64,000 nt of DNA, taken from the NCBI RefSeq assembly GCF_026210795.1, contig NC_089430.1:5580001-5644000 (forward strand), written 5' to 3'. Positions within the stretch are counted from its first letter, which is position 1; the number at the start of each line of letters is the position of its first letter. Below the pieces are notes generated by a model. The model saw nothing but the letters and a program-made list of their open reading frames with translations. It searched no databases and had not been told where the DNA came from. Shown in pieces: positions 30,544 through 43,457 of the stretch. The position numbers and the translations under genes are program-made. This DNA is from Rhizophagus irregularis (lineage: Eukaryota; Glomeromycota; Glomeromycetes; Glomerales; Glomeraceae).

Positions 30544-33500
30544 ATGGATTCTTTTATCAAAAGTGCTAAAAAGCTGGTTAATTCATACGATTGTAATTGT
30601 GATAATGAATGTAATGCAAAATGGTTTAAACGAAATTTTAAAAATTGGACTAGTGGTAATAATAATATTGATAAAGTTATTCAAGATACTCAGCTATCAG
30701 AACATAATAATTATAGTGTAAAAAATGCATTAGAATGGATACCTTATGATAAACTTTATGATATTAAATATATCACAGAAGATAATAAGTTTGGTAAAGT
30801 GTATAGAGCAAATTGGATTGATGGATGTATATATAAATGGGATAATGATAATCAAAATTTGATAAGAAAAGATCAAAATATGTTTGTAATTCTGAAAATT
30901 TTAAATAATCCAGCAAGTATTACATTAGAACTTATAAATGAGGTATAATGAATTTATTAAAAGTTTCGTTTTTTGTTGAATTGTAATATAAATGATCACA
31001 TTATACTGTGCCCCATTTGATGAAAAAAAATTGCTAGTCGTTTTAAATAGTAAAAAGTTGAAAATTTTATTTCTACTAATATCCCTAACTAATATATTGT
31101 AGATTGCAGTATTTTATAAAGCCTATGAAGTTTATGGAATAACTCAAGATCCAGAAACCAAGAACTATATGGTAATTTTGGATGATATATGTGAAAAATG
31201 TAATGAAATGTGTAATTCAATACATTTTCAACGAAATTTTAAAAATTGGATTAATGGTAATAATGATATTGATAAATTTATTCAAAATACTCAGCTATCA
31301 GCTCATTATTATAATGTAAGAAATGCATTAGAATGGATACCTTATGGTAAACTTTATGATATTAAATATATCACAGAAGATAATAAGTTTGGTAAAGTGT
31401 ATAGAGCAAATTGGATTGATGGATGTATATATAAATGGGATAATGATAATCAAAATTGGATAAGAAAAGATCAAAATATGTTTGTAATTCTGAAAATTTT
31501 AAATAATCCAGCAAGTATAACTTCAGAATTTATAAATAAGGTATAATAAATTTATCAAAAGTTTCATTTTTTTTTTGTGAATTATAATATAAATTAATCA
31601 CATTTTACTATGCCATTTTATGAAAAAAAAGTTGTTTTAAGAAACAAATGGTTAGTAAATATTTTATTTTTACTAATATTTCTAACTTTAATATACTGTA
31701 GATTGTACCTTATAAAGTTTATGGAATAACTCAAGATCCAGAAACCAAGAACTATATGGTGGTTTCGGATATCAATAAATGTGGAATATGTTATAATACA
31801 TGTAATTCAATACATTTTCAACGAAATTTTAAAAATTGGATTAGCGGTAATAATGATATTGATAAATTTATTCAAAATACTCAGCTATCAGCTCATAATT
31901 ATTATGATGTAAGAAATGCATTATAATGGATACCTTATGGTAAACTTTATGATATTAAATATATCACAGAAGTTAATAAGTTTGGTAAAGTGTACAGAGC
32001 AAATTGGATTGATGGATGTATATATGAATGGAATGATGAAAATCAAAATTGGATAAGAGGAGATCAAAATATGTTTGTAATTCTGAAAATTTTAAACAAT
32101 TCAGCAAGTATTACATTAAATCCTATAAATAAGGTATATTTTTTGTGAATTATAATATAAATTAATCATTGTACTATACCATTTGTGGAAAAAAAACAAA
32201 TATTTATTTTTACTAAGATTTTTATCTTTAATTATTACATTATAGATTGCAGTATCTTCTAAAGTTTATGGAATAACTCAAGATCCAGAAACCAAGAACT
32301 ATATGGTAGTTTTAAAAGATGTATGTAAAAAATGTAATGAAGCATGTAATTCAATGCATTTTCAACGAAATTTTGAAAATTGGACTAGTGGTAATCATGA
32401 TATTGATAAATTTATTCAAGATACTCAGCTATCAGAACATAATAATTATAGGGTAGAAAATGCATTAGAATGGATACCTTATGATAGGCTTTATGATGTT
32501 AAATATATTACAGATGATTATATGTTTGGCAAAATATACATAGCAAATTGGATTGATGGATGTATATATAAATGGGATAATGATAATCAAAATTGGAAAA
32601 GAGAAGATCAAAATATGTTTATAATTCTGAAAATTTTAAAAAATCCAGCAAGTATTACATCAAAATATATAGATTTAAATAACCCAGCAAGTATTACATC
32701 AAAATATATGGATAAGGTATAATAAATTTATCAAATGTTTCATTTTTTTTTGTGAATTATAATATAAAATAATCACATTGTACTATGCCATTTTTGTGAA
32801 AAAAAAAAGTTGTTTTAAGAAACAAATGGTTGAATATTTTATTTTTACTAATACTTCTAACTTTAATATATTGTAGATTGCATTATCTCATAAAGTTTAT
32901 GGAATAACTCAAGATCTAGAAACCAAGAAATATATGGTAGTTTTAAAAGATATATGTAAAAAATGTAATGAAGCATGTAATTCAATGCGTTTTCAACGAA
33001 ATTTTGAAAATTGGACTAGTGGTAATAATGATATTGATAAATTTATTCAAGATACTCAGCTATCAGTTCATAAGGATAATGAAATATCACATGCATTAGA
33101 ATGGATACCTTATGATAGGCTTTATGATGTTAAATATATTACAGATGATTATAAGTTTGACAAAATATACAGAGCAAATTGGTTTGATGGATATATAAGT
33201 TGTTGGTACAGTAGTTATAATGGAAATCAAAATTGGAAAAGAGAAGATCAAAATATGTTTATAATTCTGAAAATTTTAGATAATCCATTAAAATTTATGA
33301 ATAAGGTATAATAAGTTTCATTTTTTGTGAATTACTATAATGTACCATTTGTGGAAAAAAAATTGCCAGATGTTTAAAAAAATAAATAGTTGAAATTTTT
33401 ATTCTTACTAATATTTTCTAACTTTAAATACATTATAGATTGCAGTACCTTCTAAAGTTTATGGAATAACTCAAGATCCAGAAACCAAGAACTATATGGT

Positions 33501-35293
33501 AGTTTTGGAAAATATATGTGAAAAATGTAATAAAGTGTGTAATGCAATTCATTTTCAAAATAGATTCATACATTGGACTAGTGGTAATGATGATATTGAT
33601 AAATTTATTCAAGATACTCAGTTAACAGCACATACTTATAATGAGGAACAAAATGCATTAGAATGGATACCTTATGATAGATTTTATGATATTAAATATA
33701 TTGCAAAAGGTGGGTTTGGAAAAGTATATAAAGCAAAATGGGATGATCATAATCAAAATTGGATAAGAAAGGATCAAAACATGGTTGTAGCTCTGAAAAG
33801 TTTAAATAATTCAAGAAATGTTGCATTGGAATTTATGAATGAGGTAAGCTATTTAACTATTCTTAATAAATATTTAATTTAAGTATTAATACTTATTTAT
33901 AATATTTATAGATTACATTACATCATAAAGTAAATTTGCATAAACGCTTTATTAAACTTTATGGAATAACTCAAGACCCAGAAACGGAAAATTACATTAT
34001 GGTTTTAGATTATGCAGAAAATGGAAGTTTGCGAAATTATTTAGACACAAATTATAGTAAATTGAGTTGGAGTGATAAGATTAATTATTTACATAGCATT
34101 GCACATGGACTTAAAGATATTCATGAAATAGAATTAATTCATCGGGATTTGCATATTGGTAATATATTAAGGCTCAAAAATCTCACTTGTATAACTGATA
34201 TGGGATTATGTAAACCTGCTGATTGTAATACATCGGAAAATGCAAAAAGCAAAATATATGGTATTTTACCTTATATTGCCCCTGAAATTTTACGTGGACA
34301 AAATTATACAAAAGCTGCAGATATTTATAGTTTTGGTATAGTAATGTATGAAGTAATTTCTGGATTACCTCCGTATTATGATGTAGGTCATGATATAAAT
34401 TTAACAATGAAAATTTGTAAAGGACTTCGACCAAGATTTAATATTAAAGTGCCTCATTTGATTGTGCATTTAATTAAAAGATGCTTGGATGCAAATCAAT
34501 CAAAACGACCAAATGCAGAAGAAATTAAAAAAACTTTAAGTAAATGGCTTAAAGAATCAAGTGATTTATTATATATTAGTAATCTTAGTAATTATACAAG
34601 TATTCAAAAACAAATTAAGGAAATAGATGAAAGTTCATCAAATAGCAGTATAACTTCGACAAATTTAGGAATATCTTATGTAACAAATTCAGAAGCTGTT
34701 TATGCCAGTAGATTGCTTGAATTTAGTAATCTTCCTGAGCCAAAAAATTCCGATGATTATTATGAAGTAAATGATAATATAATTAGCATGAAATTTTCAG
34801 GTATTCATTAATAAAAAAAATTTAATACTAATTGTAAAAAATACTGATAAGGTTTAATTTTTTGATAGAATCCTTACAAATTGATATTTCTCAGCTGAAA
34901 AATAGTAATTCTTTTGAGCTAAAAAATTCTGATGATAGTTATGAAAAGAATGATAATATTAATATGAAACCTTCAGGTATACTTTTTAAATAATTAATAA
35001 AATCAATTATAAATAATTAATAAATTTTTAATTCATTGAATAGAATCCTTACAAATTGATATTTTAGTACAGTCTCCTGAACCAGATAATTCTGATGATT
35101 CTTATGAAAAAAATGATAATATTATTAGTATGAATTCTTCAGCAGGTATTGATTAATAAAAAATATTTATACTGTTATTTAAAAAAAAAACACTAATTTC
35201 TTTCATTAAATAGAATCACTACAAATTGATATTTATCAATTGAACACTAGTAAAGATGGTAATTATTCTTTAGATATGTATAAAAAAAACTAG
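30544..35293 (+). CDS. Protein kinase gene with tandem duplicated N-lobe exons
   Basis: Exons: 30544-30942, 31103-31540, 31702-32133, 32246-32716, 32877-33305, 33439-33843, 33912-34800, 34869-34976, 35044-35145, 35214-35293; all joins keep frame. Exons 1-6 each encode a Cys-ribbon-like segment (CxxC pairs, e.g. CKKCNEAC), WTSGNNDIDKFIQDTQ, LEWIPY and kinase strands with the VAIK-type Lys (ILKIL). Only exon 6 keeps a good glycine loop (GGFGKVYKAKW). Exon 3 has an in-frame TAA at 31924. Exon 7 holds the C-lobe: IHRDLHIGNIL, DMG for DFG, APE and DIYSFGIVMYE. Exons 8-10 are a duplicated tail. A plain kinase needs exons 1 or 6 plus 7. The ATG at 30544 was chosen because the preceding 42 codons look non-coding. 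Confidence 0.75.
31103..33843 (+). repeat. Five tandem copies of an intron-plus-exon unit in the kinase gene
   Basis: Units begin at 31103, 31702, 32246, 32877 and 33439 (spacing 544-631 bp). Each exon starts ATTG(C/T)A..., reads KVYGITQDPETKNYMVVL, and fuses directly to the ribbon and N-lobe segment. The first part is otherwise found only at the start of exon 7 (LYGITQDPETENYIMVLD). So the unit is a chimera of the exon-7 start and exon 1, later amplified. All exons are phase 0 at both ends. Five of the six N-lobe exons end in GAG/AAG followed by GTATAA or GTATAT, while the one next to exon 7 has GTAAGC. Confidence 0.9.
34869..35293 (+). repeat. Duplicated phase-1 tail exons of the kinase gene
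   Basis: Exons 8 (108 nt), 9 (102 nt) and 10 (80 nt) all start AATC(C/A)(T/C)TACAAATTGATATTT, giving ESLQIDI after the join. Exons 8 and 9 end in NSDDSYEKNDNI...S, as does the end of exon 7 (DDYYEVNDNIISMKFS). Each is bounded by ATAG acceptors and GTAT donors in phase 1. The last ends in TAG at 35291. A further AG-bounded piece from 35332 may be an alternative end. Confidence 0.75.
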
Positions 35294-35399
35294 TCAATTG
35301 TATAATATACTTATTTTGTTTATTTTTTTAGACCAGGATAGAAAATCTAAAGGCAAAGAAAAAATTTAGACCAATTATAACCTTTTGCTATTTTAGTAA

Positions 35400-36130
35400 T
35401 TAAATTTTTAAATTTTTATTTTTTTTTCGCTATTATAGTTTAAAATTTTAATTATTATTAATCTTCAGTGGAAAGGTAACAAATTTATACTTTATTATAG
35501 TTTAAAAACGGTCTTATTTTTGCTTTTCAATAATTAGTAAATTACAATTTTGATTAGTTTGATAAAGTTAAGAAGAAGAGGAATGATGGGAAGTTAAAAG
35601 TCGAAAAGGAGTAATGGGAAGATAAAGAGGAGTAATGGAAAGATGAAGAGGAGTGATGGGATATGAAAAGGAGTGATAAGAAGATGAAGAGGAGTGAGGA
35701 GTGATGGGAGATGAAAAGGAGTGATAATAAAATTTAAGATAAAAATGGAAGAATAGGAGTAGGAATAGAAATAATGATAGTTATAATTTTAAATTATACT
35801 AGCCTTATTGATTAACTTTTACGTATTTATTCATTTATTTTATATTTACTCTATTCATCAATTATATAAAAACTTTTTTAAAATCAAAATATAATTTAGT
35901 TTTGTTCTTAATGAAATTGTAATAAAATATCTATAATTATATTACTGGTAATATCTTATAATTTATCTATTTAGACCGAATTTACATAAAACTAGTAATC
36001 CATAAATTTAATAGTTCTTCAATAATACTAATTCTATATAAATACTGTATTAAACTCTTTCCGACGATCATCTTGTCCACAAATTTTTAGGAAAAAGATG
36101 AAACAAAAAACGGAAGAGGTTTTATATTAA
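35400..36130. repeat. AT-rich spacer with purine-rich minisatellite
   Basis: At about 35570-35750 the plus strand is almost all purine with GT interruptions: repeated GAAGAGGAGTGATGGGA-type units of 17-28 bp, several degenerate copies. Nothing else was recognised. Confidence 0.75.
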
Positions 36131-36271
36131 AATGTTTTTCGGAGCCAGACAAACGTCACCAACTGAATATTCTCTCTTTTACGGACGTTTCGAGACGAGT
36201 TTCGAGCAAGGACAAGAAGTACGAAGTCCGACACTTACAGAAATAGTAAAAATGCGGTTAGCGATTAAAAA
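36131..36271 (+). pseudogene. Possible retrotransposon integrase fragment
   Basis: A short GC-richer frame reads ARQTSPTEYSLFYGR. It resembles the conserved ...SPF.LLYGR segment near the end of Ty3/gypsy-type integrase cores. Flanks are unrelated AT-rich DNA and no LTRs are visible. The match is short and made from memory of the motif, so this is tentative. Confidence 0.35.
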
Positions 36272-37760
36272 TAAATAAATAAATAAATACTGTATTATCT
36301 CAATTTAATTCTGACAATTTTTTTTAAAAAATTTTATATTAGGAAAAGTTTACAAATTTTATTGAAATTGTTATTTAGTTAATTTTTTTTTTTTTTTGAT
36401 CTACTAGCGAAAATTCCATATTCAATAAAACTTACCGAAACATAAGTCATTGACATATCATCAACTTTTTATTGTAAACGTTTTTTTAGCAATATTGAAA
36501 AGGAAATTCAAAAATATTTTTCATCCCGAATTATTAAAAATAAATAATACCTTGATTGCAATATTCACGCTACATTATAAATAAGCAGGAATCGAATTTC
36601 TATAATAAATTATTTTTGGTGTACTTCAGTTAATTAAACTTTCTGAAGAAGTAAAAAGTAAAGAAATCATAATTTTAAAAAAAATAACTAGATTTATTTA
36701 TTTATTTTTTTTGATAAAACATTATTATTCAATATGGAATTAAAAAAATAATAATGATTCTCAAATAATTATTATGTAATGATCAATTTAAAGACTTACC
36801 TTAAAAATTCAAGAAATTTTTTCCCATTAATGTAATATTCGGTTACGATTAAAAATACTTAAAAATATAATTGATTAATAATAATTGTCACTTCACTTTA
36901 AACAAATAAAATTGAATTGAATATATTTTGTTACTTCTTAATGATATTCTAAATAAATAAATAAACTGAAAATATTAGTCAAATTTACAATCATATTCTT
37001 TTATTTCTTTGATAATTTAAATAGCTTGGCTTAATAGAAAAAGTGAAACGAAAGGAAGTTCAAAGATAATATTTTTTTTTAAGAAATACGAATTATATGA
37101 TTGACATATAATAATTTAAATGTATATTCACTATTTCATTGCCTCCATGCATCATAATAATCGACATCTAATTTCTAATAAAAGATAATACAAATTTCGA
37201 CAACAGGAAAATGTAATTACTGTTTTTGCATTTGTGTGAAAAAAACAATTCAACGTCACAACTTAGTATTTCTTAGGGCTATTAATAACTGTCGTTGTTC
37301 TGTTTGGCAAAAAATAAAAATATAATATCAGTTTGTTATCTAATCAAAATTTAGACACTCTTTCAATATTACAATTGTATCACCTTATAATTCTTTTTTT
37401 ACATCATCTAAAATCACATTGTTTCTTTCTATTTTTTCTAAACTTGATTCTCGCTGTTGATACCGTTGTTGCTACCATGGTCCATTAGACCATGTAGGTC
37501 CTGCAAAATTTCAAAATTACTAAATCCTCCTGGATATTAAACTGATTTATGGGAAGCTCTTTAAATACAAAGATTTAAAAATGAAAGTGGAAAAAACGAA
37601 TCTTGTCGCTAGATAAAGAAATTTATTTGATCGACATTTGCAACAATTCAATATTATCATGAACTGTATAATAACAAATGGTCCAGAAGAATCAAAGTCT
37701 AGTAAGTAATATTATATAAACATTATTTTAAACATAATCAAAAAAAAAAGAATTAAGTCA
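36272..37760. other. AT-rich intergenic DNA, nothing recognised
   Basis: No coding, RNA or repeat feature could be supported. Confidence 0.5.
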
Positions 37761-37768
37761 GATACATT

Positions 37769-38002
37769 AGGACCCCGAACAATATATAAATAGGTCATAG
37801 GAAATTGGCAAAATTTTACTATTAGCTCTACGCATTTTTTCAGGGCCGGAATTATGATAATGTCAGTCAGTTACTAAATAAAGTAATATATTTCTTACCA
37901 ACGTTATCAAAATTTATCTAAAAAAGGAAAGATTTTCATGATTATTTTAGCCTATTCTACGCGTTATTTCTTGTTACCTATTTCAGTATTGCTCGGGGTC
38001 CT
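37769..38002. mobile_element. MITE, 234 bp, with 8-bp target duplication
   Basis: The ends AGGACCCCGAACAATA and AGGACCCCGAGCAATA are inverted copies, and similarity continues to AAATAGGT. A perfect GATACATT flanks both sides (37761-37768, 38003-38010). An 8-bp duplication points to hAT-type mobilisation. No coding content. The interior carries GGGCCGGAATTATGA, a string shared with other repeats here. Confidence 0.82.
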
Positions 38003-38010
38003 GATACATT

Positions 38011-39403
38011 ACATCGATCTTGACGTTACTTTCAACAAACCTAAATTTCATCATACAGAAAAAAATTTATAATGATTACCAGAATTTTAATAAGATTTTA
38101 ACATTAACAAAATCAAATAATTTTATTTATTTTCTTTTTATTTTATATCTTAGAAGTGATGATAATTTAAAGCAATCACTCTAATAGAACTATTTTAGTC
38201 ATTTAAATAAAATCTTCTGTAATTAAAAAAAAAAGGTATTGATAAAGCATTAAACACAAGAAATTGAGCATGGATAAAAATCCATTGATTGGTTCAATTT
38301 CAAACATTGATCAGCCAATAAATTGTAAATTGTCGATCTCACGTGATATAAGAAATTACGTGGACGAAAAAAAAGAAAACTTTATTTTTCATAAATTTAC
38401 AACATTTACAATAAACAAAAAATTATTACAGTTTAACCACCAGTAAAAATAACTGTGTATATTCTCACAATATATAAATCATCCAAATTAAATCATAGAA
38501 TAATGAGAAATTATGAAAAATATAGATAATTAATTATCGTTTTCTTAAAAATTAATAGCTAATTTTTCTGTGATTCAATTTGAACAATCTTCGATTTTCT
38601 GAAAGAGAAAATGACGCTCTTTCCAATAACTAAAAATTATCATGATTCAATACGTCCATCTATAGTTATGGATATTTAAAGATACATAACCTTATTATTA
38701 CATAAATAACAAAAATATTCAGTTTGATTTATAAAACCTATTAATAATTAATTAACTAATTAATAATTAATGACTTATAAATTCTATGTAGTTATTTAAA
38801 CAATGAAAATTTATATTTTAAGGGGTTAACTTTCCTGTTTTAAGGTAATAAACTTACCATACAAAAATATTTCCACTATCTTGTTAAAAAGTCTCTTATA
38901 AAACCTCTTCATTTATTTTTCATAATTAGCTGTATCAACTGGATGAGACAACTGAATCTGTCGCTCGAGACATTAAAACTTCAGAAGGTTTAGCTACGTG
39001 AAATTAGTGAGGTATGCTGTCGTATATATGACATAACAAATTTAAATGGAGGATAAAATGATTAGCAAATTGTAACGTTTGAGATTAGTCTATGATAATG
39101 AGATGCTTAAAACTGATGCGTACGTAAGAAGCTAAAAGGTTTAGGAATTTATATGTTAAGGATTATAATTTAAAAATGATCTGCAAAATGGTAAGATTAA
39201 CGATTTGGCGATTTGACGATTTGTCCTAAATGTCCATAAAATCTTAAGGATCTTAAGGGGTATTTAATTACGTCATTATTGCTTCTATTATTTGCATCAA
39301 CTTCTAGAGAAACATATTCAGGTTTCACAACGTCATTTATCAGGATCTATAAAAGATAATCCGAAATCGAATCTCATTTGTCGTAAGAAATTGTAATTTT
39401 AAA

Positions 39404-39441
<38 letters not shown>

Positions 39442-40225
39442 TAATAATAGTAATCTATTTATATACGAATATTCTTTCGTATTCAAACAGAAACTTTTAC
39501 GAACCAATTTGTTAAAAGATATGTATAAAGCTCAAAAAAAAAAATTTCATTTAATATCAAAATTGTTAAATTTAAATTCAATATTTGCAGAACAACAACA
39601 ATATAGCAATGGAACGTAAATTTGTCATTTATTGTATGTAAATTGGTCATTTGCTTGTCATTTTTTTAAATAAAACTGGGATAATAATATAATGTAAATC
39701 AGATACTTATTTGAATATTAACTGATCGAAACTAGTACAAATTGTTTAATTTTCGTACAACTTTATACATACAAAAAATGTGCCAAATGAGCTAAATTTG
39801 AGAATGAATATTATATGGATTTTTTTGTTGATTATATATTGGATAAATTTCGGATGGAAATTTTTCATAGAGGCAATTTATATTTTTAAATATTTTAAAC
39901 AATATAAATGTAAATTTTTGTAATAATACTTTTGATAAATTAGCAGAATATTCTTATTTCATATAACACATTTTGAAAAGATTCCAATATGTTGTTGTAA
40001 TGATTATGGTAGGGATCATTTATTCATTTTATTTAAATAACGTCAACCTTTATAACGAATAAAAAATTTGATTTTTATCAAGAAGAGATTTATATATATA
40101 CTCTGTAAATAATTATGTGACTTATGTACTTTTAATATATTCTTTCTACGGTACGACATTTATTAATAATATTGTAATAATTTATAGTAATATTTTTTTT
40201 CAAAATTTATTGATGACGTCTTATA
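38011..40225. other. AT-rich intergenic DNA with a 34-nt T-run
   Basis: An uninterrupted run of about 34 T lies at 39407-39440, which could be the poly(A) tail of an old minus-strand retrocopy, but I recognise no coding sequence beside it. A short frame at 38264-38446 has no recognisable features. Confidence 0.5.
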
Positions 40226-40267
40226 TAAGTGAAAATTACACTAACCCAGTGGCATCGACAAAATTTA

Positions 40268-43200
40268 AACTACCCCAGTGGCACCGACAAAAATTTAGCG
40301 ATCACGTGATTTTTCTCTGTCACATGACATTTTATCATCACATCGTAAATTTGTAATACGTTAATTACTGATTGTCACTAATTACTAATAAATGATAACG
40401 CAACCGTAACACTTAGAAAAAAAGGGGGGGGGGGGTTTTTTATAACAACTTAGAAAAAAAAGGAAGTTTTTTTTATAACGACTTACAAAAAAAAATAAAC
40501 TTCCTTTTTTTTTCTCTGACAATTATAAAAGAACAAGGTAATATAATAAATGAATTTTTTAAATTTGTTTTTCGCATTTTTTTAAGAAAAACTTAACGTA
40601 TTTATTTTATAGGAACAGCATACATTAATTATGAGAAGAAAAAAAACATTCTAAACGAAAGTATGTACAATACATACATTACTCATAAAACATAGTATTA
40701 TTATTATGTTCTTTCCAAGTTTTTGGATTGGTAATTCTATTATTATATCTATTAATATCATTAACTATCTTTCTAACACCTTCTATATTTTTATTAATAG
40801 ACTTTGCCCATCGAATGTTTGATAATGCATGTTGTTCCCGAATGATTTGCAGTGCCCTTTCTAACGTATTTTCAATCTCAACAAAAATCTCTGTTGATTC
40901 TTCTTCTTGAAAATTATCTATAATTAAATTTAATTTAGTTAGTTAATTGTATCTATTTATCATTTTTTATTTAATAAATCTTATACCTAAAGAATTAGAT
41001 ACTCTTGTAGTTCCAGTCGTGATATAATCTATATTATTTTGATTTAAAGGGAAATCATGAGCCTTCATTCCAAGCAAAGGATAAACTCCTTGCCGTTGTA
41101 CTTCCTTAAAAAATTTGGGTGAAATATTTTCTTTTACAATATTAATCAAATGTTTACAAATAAAAAATCTATTTGTTAAAAAATATGGACAGCTACATAT
41201 CCATTTTTCTGAATCAGTTAAATAATTAGATGTTTGTGAAGGTTTTCTTTTGGATAATTCTTTCCAATTATGTTTGAAATCCTTTCTCCAAGAAGGTTCT
41301 TGTCTACCCATAAGATATTTATTTAACGTTGCTTCATTATGTGGAATAAGGCGGGTAATTGTGATATAAGTTACTAGATCAAGGCGAGGGCGGAAGAATT
41401 TTGGTAAATAATCTCTCTTGATAACCTTCCAGTGGGATTCTGTGAGCATTGTAGTTTTAAAAACGCAGATCTTTTCAGGTGAAGCAGAACGAGCCCAAAG
41501 AATCCACATATCATCTTGATACCAGTTAGTCCATAGATAAGCCCATAAATGAATTAAATTATGTTTATAACATAATAAATACATTTCCTTAACTGCACTT
41601 TCTTGAATGGTTTGAAATGATAAAAATTCATTTTGGGAAAAAGGGATGAGAGGATGTTGATGATAATGTTTAACAAACAAATCCAATACTTCAGAACGCA
41701 AATTTTTAGGACAAAAGGCAACATTATTTAAAGAATTAGTAGTTGTTGATGATACAAATGAAAGAATCCATTGTCTATCTATGAAATCATATTGTTGATT
41801 AGAATTAAGTAAAGAATGATGACTAAAATTTTTGAGTTCATTATCTGATAATTTTTTTTTAAGAGCTCTTTTAGCATGCCATAGACAAATTTGAATTTTT
41901 GCATCTGGCCAAGTAGATTGAGCTGCATTAATTTGTGAAAAGTCTTTATCAGTAAGAAAATATTCAATATTTTTTAATCCAATTTTTTTCAATTCTTGAA
42001 AAAAATTAGTTAAAATAGATGTTCTAATTCCATTGTTTTTTTTTGCATTATCTAGAAAAAGATATGCCGCTGAAAATCCAGCTCCATCTATTTGTCCAAT
42101 GATGGCATATAATTCATATTTGAGTGCATTTGTTTTATCTATAAAATTAGTAAACATATCAAATATATTAAATAAATATGAATGCCAAATACAGATGCTA
42201 GATATAAAATATTTCAAACTATACTTACAAGTAGCATCAACTAATATTTCATTATTATTGATTAATTTCTGAAATGGTGGTGTAATAAAACCTATGTATT
42301 TGACGTCCCCATTCAAATCCATGAATATTATGTTATAATCATTTTCATTTAATAATAAATGAGTTGAAATTAATTGGTTTTGATTTCTTTCATACTTTTT
42401 TTTCATTAATTTAGTCCACCAATAATGTATTTGCTTTTGAGTAATATTTGGATTTCTTAATTCTAGTTGTCCAAATATTTCTGCTGGTGAAAGATGTATT
42501 TGGGAATTAATAAATTTTGTTATCTATTCGTCAATTAGATACCTTTCTGGCCTCTTATGAAGTATACTATGCGTGGCGTTGATCGTTGCCTGTTGATCAT
42601 TAGTATTGATTATGATTTTGATTGCGCTATCACAATCAAACCTTTCTATTGGTATTTTATCTCTATTTTTCTCCTCATTTACATTTTTTCTAGGTCTTTT
42701 TGCTAAAGATCTGTCTTGAGAACATTTATACCAATAAGTATAAATTTTGTCATCTTTCTTTGAATGATACTCTTTGCTATAACTATATAGATATAAAAAA
42801 TAAGTTAATTACAAATAATAAATAATTAACTGTTAACATAAAAGCCATTTAAAAGAAACTAGTACTCACATATAATAATATCCATCCACCTCGCCAATAA
42901 AATTCTTTACGTTGTCTGCCATTTCTTTTGGTGTTTTATTTGATAGAAAAGAAATATCAATAATACAAGAAAATTCTATTCCAGATTCACAATTTTCTAA
43001 ATATTCCTCTTTCCCAATATCATTAATCATCTCAGATAAGCGTTGATCTAATTCTTTATAACTAAGAATCAAAAAATTTTCGTCTGGAATCAAAATATTT
43101 TTGTCTGTTTTTTTTCTTTTACTATTATATTCATTATTTTGTTTTCTACAAGTAATACATCGTTTATAGAAGTTACCTTTTTGATTATTAATAAAAAGGG

Positions 43201-43457
43201 ACTGATCAAAAGATTTATAACACTTTACACAAGTAATCAATGTCATTTTATTTTATTTTATTGGAAAAAAGTGAAGAAAGAGAAAAAAAAAGAAATTGTT
43301 ACGCGTATTACATATTTATTATTATGATCCAATAATTAGTGAAATCATTTGTCACAGTAGTCACGTATTACAAATTTACGATGTGATGATAAAATGTGAT
43401 GTGACAGAGAAAAAATCACGTGATCGCTAAATTTTTGTCGGTGCCACTGGGGTAGTT
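40268..43457. mobile_element. MULE (Mutator-like) transposon with long inverted ends
   Basis: About 95 bp are nearly identical in inverted orientation at 40268-40361 and 43363-43457. They begin AACTACCCCAGTGGCACCGA, contain the palindrome ATCACGTGAT, and end ...AATTTGTAATACGT. The left end has a further partial copy outside (CCCAGTGGCATCGACAAAAT, from about 40244) and the right end extends to about 43488, so true outer limits are uncertain. No 9-bp duplication was identified. The interior is filled by a MULE transposase gene with one stop codon. Confidence 0.85.
40679..43246 (-). pseudogene. MULE transposase, four exons, one internal stop
   Basis: The model is exons 43246-42870, 42782-42229, 42138-40987 and 40917-40679. 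Introns of 87, 90 and 69 nt have frame-consistent joins, giving 773 codons. The 90-nt intron lies inside an open frame; removing it yields VDATYKTNALKYELYA, the expected MULE core strand with the first catalytic Asp. Next come FLTDKDFSQINAA (second Asp) and the CLWHAKRAL C-H motif. A SWIM-type zinc finger follows (CSCPYFLTNRFFICKHL). Exon 1 has four Cys in two CxxC pairs (CVKC, CITC). A TAG at 42524-42526 interrupts exon 2 with homology continuing in frame. No other lesion is visible. Confidence 0.85.

Noticed and set aside
39407-39440. 34-nt T-run as the tail of a retrogene
   Set aside because: No coding sequence or duplication could be found next to it, so only the homopolymer is recorded.
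42033-42272. 79-residue plus-strand frame inside the MULE
   Set aside because: Antisense shadow of the transposase core and its intron.
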